From the NCBI GenBank assembly GCA_038363925.1, contig JAQQWL010000011.1:4340001-4404000 (forward strand): a stretch of 64,000 bases of DNA, written 5' to 3'. The DNA is from Apiospora phragmitis (Eukaryota; Ascomycota; Sordariomycetes; Amphisphaeriales; Apiosporaceae). Shown here in pieces: positions 58,250 to 64,000 of this stretch. The first letter of the stretch is position 1. Every line of letters starts with the position of its first letter. The notes under the pieces were generated by a model. The model did not search any database and was not told the DNA's origin. It saw only the letters and a list, made by a program, of their open reading frames with translations. The position numbers and the translations under genes were made by a program.

Positions 58250-61200
58250 TGAAACTTGAAATATAAGTGGGTGCCAACTATACGCAGGGAAAAGTGTTAA
58301 AGCTTCGCTGGAGAGGTTAATAAGTCAGGTTGTAGTATGCGAAAGCCGGTACATATGTCAGACGAGGACACTAGCTGACTATGTAGTAACGATGGCGGTT
58401 ACAAGTGCAACGGGAACGAAGTTTCGCTTTGATGCGTGACGAGATTATATGCAGACACATAGGGTAACAAACCGCCTTGCTCGCCTTAATGATGGACATA
58501 TAGGTTCTCCGAGGGATTCTGGAAAGAAGAGATGGCACTTAGCGACTTATGAGCGCTGCTATCATCTCCTACCGTAGCAGTACTTACCTTGTCCATATCC
58601 TCAGCCGGCACAAGTATCCAGTACGTACCGGACATGACATCGTAGTATTCAGACCTTCTCCGATACTGGTCGCTGAGACGCAACTCTCCAGTAATCTAAG
58701 TGACTTTCTCTCCACTGACATCAGGAAGGAGTGTGTGTGTGTGTGTGTGGTGTTCAGTACCAGGGAGAAACCCATGAAGGGCCCTGGCTGTTACCTGGCA
58801 GAGGCGCAAAAGCCCCGACTGGGAAAAAAACAGCAAAGTCAGGGTCGGAGGAGCATACGAAAAGAGTATAGCGGTAATTTGAACGAGGTTCGAAAAGCTG
58901 CATGCGACGGGGAAACTGAAACTGAAACCCGCCTAAGCCCTCGACAAGGTCACCACAGTCACATACATAAACAAACCCCACAGGAACCCACCTGCGCTAA
59001 ACGAATAGGTAGTACATACCATAATTCCTATTTGTACATTGTACAGTATATAGCTGAAGACCCCCGAATGCACGAACCCTCCCCCCTGCCAATATCAAGC
59101 CACTTATGAGGCCCTATCTGCAAGCGACTCGAAGACTTCTCTTTCAGCAACTGATGGAGAGTGTGAAGACAGACGATGAACGAGTGCAGGTTGACTCAGA
59201 CCTCAGTGCTCCGTTTCTTTCTATTCATCAGTCAACGTAGTCGCTCAAGAGGTAAGAGCGGCAAAGCCGGGTAGCCTCATGAATCAGGGACGAGACTGAA
59301 CCCTCCATTAGATTGTTACGGTAGCATTATATCCCAGTACCTAGCAGTATGTACGTACAGTAGATTCAGATACAAAAATGGTGAGGTGGAATTGCGACAG
59401 CCGGCCCACGCTTAACAGAGGGAATAAATGACGATCACTTGGACTCCGGATTTTCCTCTCGTCGCTTGACAGGTTCCCGCAGCAGAGAACCCTTAGGGTC
59501 ATCATCAACTCTTTTGGTTCTGCTCGGTTATGCGTAGGCCCTATCCATCGGCACGCTCTGACTTCCACATGGGAGCCTAGCAGTCTAGCAGTCTAGATCA
59601 CACCGCTCACGGGCGCGGAAGGGATGGGGAGAAACGAACGGCAGGCCTAATATTATGTACATGATGTACTGCAAGACTCCCGTTGGGCCTTGCAGCAGTA
59701 GTGTCTGTATTGGCCAAGGCCCGACTGTGGTTAGTGATTGTTAGTGCAGTTCTCCGGTTCTTTGTTCAGTGGACCTCCCTAACGTTGTCGCACTTCAGTT
59801 GGCCCCGCCTGCCCCGCCTCGCTCACGTCGGTTAGAGTGGCTTGGACAGCAAATTCAAGACTTTGGCTCGGGGCACACACGCATCTCCCTTCATTGACAC
59901 ATACTTACAGTAGGAGACTTTTCCCTTGCAGCTGCAGTCCATCACTTGCATTTGCTCCGAAATCCAACCATCGCTCGTTCCTGAATTGCGAAAAGGCCGT
60001 ATTGCGATCAACTGCGACGAACATCAAACGGCCGGGCTGTACATACAATACAATACGAATACAGGACGTGATGATCCAATTTGGGGCTTCCAGTGTATGT
60101 ATGTGTGTCCATCCGAGTTGTCCACCTTTTCCCATGCAGAGCACAGACTTCTATACCCTTTTCGGATATGATAGGCATGGTCCTCGGTCTTGGTTGGACA
60201 TGTATGCCCTAAAATAGTCACTCGGCTAGTTCAGCGCGTGATGATCTTGATGATTAGGTTACTTACTATTCCATTGCACGTCGCATATCTCCCATCCGGA
60301 ATACACACGGTGACGATGATCAACTCGTTTAGAGATGTGTGAGCCTGCCGATGGAAGTATGTGCCGAGCAGTCTTGTTTCTGCGCCAACACTCGCTGATC
60401 GTGACGAGTCAACCTGACACTGGTTTGGATTCCCAGACGTGACTACAGGGTCAGTACGGACAGTAACCCTTGCAACTGGCAGTGTCCAGTGCTCCTTGTT
60501 CAATAACACCAGACCATCGCCCACATAAGGTATGAAGGGTAACGAGTAAAGTGAGGCTATAACAACAATAGCTATGGTTATGCCTCTGCTGGATGCTTTG
60601 ACGCAAGTTAGAGCCAGAACCTGATTCTTCCGTCAGCATGTTTTCAACTACCGGTGTATTCCAAAGATGAATAGTCAACGGTTGTATCGGATTGTGTATT
60701 GTACAATGAGGCGTATGTAGGCAGGCTACTGTTGCTTTGTGGAGAGCTCTGCCGGAACGCCGGATGGTGGACGGTAGCACAGCAGTCGGACCCATTCTGG
60801 GCCACGAGCCTAGACAACATAGTTGCATACAAAGGCCCTATATGCAACGCTCACTCGAGAGCCGACGAACGTGACATGACCCAGGAATTGTTGTCTTGTG
60901 GTAAAGAGCTCAAACCGAAATCAGCCATCATGCACAAATAATTTAGAGCCTTCCTGAATCTCGGAGCTGAATGCAACTAACAACAACAAGCGATCTGTGC
61001 ACGGCGGCTACTGGAGACTCCTAATCTCTTAGTGAAAAAGCACGAACCTGCTGCCTACAAATCCGCAGCCGTCATCCAGGTAAAGTAAGTAGGTATGCAG
61101 GTATGGCCGATTCCCGTGTCGATATCGCGCAGTGCGCACTGTTCACAAGCCCTTCAAACTCCATACACGACTTTTCTCTAAGATTGTCAATATTCATGCT

Positions 61201-64000
61201 GCCAGCCTCGCCTTCCATTCTGTCATCTTGGCCCCTTTCGATGGGGGCTCAAGCCATCGAGAATAGCACGCTCTTGGCCCGAAAGGGTTGATGGTGGCGA
61301 GCCTACAGTACGACGGGCGTATCAATTGTCGACTGATCTTCAGAATGCTCAAAGACCAGGCTGCCCCCGAGGCGGCTTTGACCGGCACCCCGATTTTCCA
61401 TTCGCGCCATCACAAGCGTCAACCTCTCGCTCGGGAGATCTTGGTGCGTGCTTACCCTGGCCTCCGACACAGAAAGCGGTAGCCTGGTAGCGAAAATGAT
61501 CTTGACGGGCGCTATCTGGCTTCACATCTCGCGAGTCACCAGCCTTCCAGATCGCCTGGTTTGGCACCTTGCTGGCTATACAGCACATTCTAATTCGAGA
61601 CGACCCCGTCCCTGCCAGAACCTTCCTGGCGGAAGCACCCATCTCGTGTTCACGACGTGCTCCTGCTGATCACTAGCAACCCATCTCCGAAGCTGCTCAG
61701 GTCTCCAAAAGAAGGAGACCTGACCCTGGGCCGGCACATTGGACCTGGCCTCTGGATACCGGATATTGATAGAACACATCGACGGTAATTATCGAACCCA
61801 TCGATTTCGTTGTCCCGGTAAGCGATAGGAGAAAAGGGCTGGAGTAGAAGCTCCAGAGGTGCTGGATTGCACAAATTGTCAGGTATCATCGCGTGGCTCC
61901 CTGGGGCTTTGCGACTCCACTACCACTGCTACGAGCTGTACCAGCTTGATGCTAGTAATCACCGGTTTGTACATTGTAGCTGGTCCGGTCCTGAACATGT
62001 GGATGCGTACATACCCTTTTCTTCGTAGTTCAAGGGAATAAGTGAGTATTATTAGTATTACTAGTATAGCCAGTTAGTGTTGTTTGAGAAAACGCGAAAC
62101 AATTCTAGTGCCGGGAGATGGGCGGCAGTTGTCACCGGTGATTCCCGTGGCTCCAGATGGCGATGTAATCTGTGTATCGACTTTCCAAGGACTTGTAACA
62201 GACCTTCCAGCAGGGCATCCGGCAAGTCTATCACCTTGCAACTGCTCGTTCCTTTCTGTCACTGCCTACGTAAGTGGCATGGCCGCCCGATATCCTATTC
62301 GACGACTTGGGCTCGGGCAAAATCCGAGTACCTTGTCACGTCGCAACGACGCAGCAAGGGCTTTGCGCGCGATGTCACCCAAACGCTCATTGGAATGCAG
62401 AAGGAACCCAGAGGAACCTAGGGTATCGCAGGAAATGGCTGCATCAGATTGCGGCAATGCCTGTAGCGCAGTTGTCGAAGATGGATACCAGTACGTTCAG
62501 ACTGACTCGGGAATATAGCATGGCGTATCGTGATGTTAGGTATGCAGTTCAGGAGAAGAATACAGCGTAGAGTAGTTCTGTAACTGTTGAGCTGTTCTGT
62601 TTTCTGACAATAACCTTTTCTGTACTGCGCCCCCCGGAAGTTCTGGAAGTGTTTGCTCGTGCCGCCGCAATTTCTCCAGCCCTCAAGGATTACAAGCATA
62701 AAATGCCACGTTATAGACAGGGGCCTATCTTCAGTCCCGTCACTCCAAGTCTTCTCCCCCGTCCTGGCACCCGATGCAAGGGCAAGGGACCAGAACACAC
62801 TGGACCTATCGGCTCGCTAGTTTCAAACCAGACCGTCTCCCTCAAGCAGCAGCTGGCAGGTTGACGGAACCTGGTCCGCGTCGTTGGGATTGGTGGCCAC
62901 CATATATCAGACGTTTTAAACAATCTCTTGGGGGTCCTGGGACCAACGTTCTTTCGTCACAAGTGCCATGTTTCCGGTTCCAAGCAATCCCCGATTCAAG
63001 CTGTCATCCCATCCTCTTATCGCGAGTTACATATTGACAGCGAGCTTAATACTTATCGTGCATGCAGATTGTAGCGAGCTCCTTACTCCTTGCCTTCACC
63101 GAACACGAACAACGAGGATCAAGCAAGTAGAGTGAAGAGATGCTTCCATGAGGAGAAACTACACGACGCTTCTACTACTACGTAGGTAGCCAGCTCCTCG
63201 CGCATTACAAGCGTGTACGCTGTAGATGCGGGGTTTCGGGTGGACTGCATGTTTCAACTACAACCTTGAAAGTCTTGTTTCTCGAGAGTAAGTCGATATC
63301 TGCCCACATGTACTGTAGATACCTCGTAAGCAGTAAGAACCAGCTGTGCGAGTCCCGCTTCCGTCCAGCTGATGATGAATCGGTGCCCATCGGTGCCCAT
63401 CAGGCCCACCACCTACAGTACCTGCATATATGCTTGTGTCATCACTGTCACTGTCACTGATGCGTCGGGGATATTCGATGGACGGCAACCGGCAGAGAGA
63501 TGGTTGGCTCCATAAGCCGGAGACGTCACATCGTCTTCAATCTTGCATCGTTATGGATGCCCATTCGTTCGTTGCCAATGTAATTAATAGGGAACTACGC
63601 AAGAAGTGTCCTCCTGTCTGTGGACATGCCTAGTAACAGACATATTACTTTACGGAGTTACGACACATCACGTCAGTCCATCACAGTAATACTGCGAGTT
63701 TCTTAAGTGGGACGAGTCTATGCCGTCCGAAGTTGATGTTTCGTTTTCTCGGGGTTCAATGTTCAGACGTTCGTTTCTTGTTAATATTGTGCCGAAGTAA
63801 GTAACCTTACACGACTCGAGGATGGGGTTACGGGTAAGGAAGTTCAATGCGATTCTCCCCCGCATTGCATTGCTGCCAGTCGTCTCCAGTCAGCACCTCC
63901 GCGGTCAATGTTACTCAATATCTAGCTAACGCATTGGCGATGACAAAGGCACCCAGCACACCTTCCAATGCCATCCGAGCGGTTCCTGATCTTGCTAATG
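58250..64000. other. Gene-poor right end
   Basis: I found no gene in the last 5.7 kb. Open frames up to 144 codons (plus 62084-62518, minus 62418-62798) overlap on opposite strands and lack domains or splice context. One GT microsatellite is listed separately. Nothing suggests a telomere or a transposon. Confidence 0.5.
58731..58749. repeat. GT dinucleotide microsatellite
   Basis: There are nine uninterrupted GT units. Confidence 0.9.

Noticed and set aside
62084..62518. 144-codon plus-strand frame near the right end
   Set aside because: No domain, no introns, and a frame of similar size overlaps it on the opposite strand. It was not strong enough to annotate.
1..64000. CRISPR arrays, bacterial operons, transposons, telomere repeats
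   Set aside because: None was seen. The organism is a fungus, no spaced direct repeats or transposase/reverse-transcriptase motifs were found, and no TTAGGG arrays occur.

Overview
The window is nuclear DNA of a filamentous ascomycete, most likely a Sordariomycete. Genes carry several introns of roughly 50-100 nt with GTAAGT-like donors and CTAAC/CTGAC-type branch points. The proteins are typical fungal housekeeping families (proteasome alpha-1, OST3, Sae2/Ctp1, FtsJ/Mrm2, Ubp3) mixed with plant-interaction or plant-degradation genes (GH6 cellobiohydrolase, Nep1-like protein, sugar and amino-acid transporters, secreted carboxylesterase). The species cannot be named from the sequence. No transposon, telomere repeat, tRNA or rRNA was found.

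Layout. 0-11.6 kb: end of a probable DDHD phospholipase, a seven-knuckle CCHC protein (GIS2/CNBP type), a Sae2/Ctp1/CtIP homologue, and a Ubp3/USP10 deubiquitinase. 11.6-14.7 kb: non-coding, with one orphan open frame. 14.7-23.5 kb: a transport and secretion block with an MFS sugar transporter, a Nep1-like protein, a type-B carboxylesterase and an APC amino-acid permease. 23.5-30.7 kb: gene-poor, with one unrecognised multi-exon gene at 27.4-28.8 kb. 30.7-36.3 kb: proteasome alpha-1 divergent from a WKF-domain protein, then a KpsF/GutQ-type SIS+CBS sugar-phosphate isomerase homologue. 39.4-45.9 kb: a claudin-like four-TM protein, GH6 cellobiohydrolase and OST3. 46.5-52.6 kb: a coiled-coil protein with monopolin-Lrs4/Mde4-like features, mitochondrial FtsJ methyltransferase, and a RING/ankyrin protein. 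55.9-58.2 kb: a coiled-coil protein with a possible Uds1 domain. The last 5.7 kb shows no convincing gene.

The strongest cross-window signal is a series of single-base frame breaks, most of them in short homopolymer runs, inside otherwise well-conserved genes (UBP, NLP, esterase, SIS isomerase, RING/ankyrin, Uds1-like; the WKF gene breaks outside a run). This looks more like homopolymer miscalls in the assembly than many independent pseudogenes. The esterase is an exception: it also lacks internal segments, including the region expected to carry the catalytic histidine. I did not find a clearly new multi-gene system. The best candidates for undescribed biology are the orphan multi-exon gene at 27.4-28.8 kb and the bacterial-type SIS+CBS protein.
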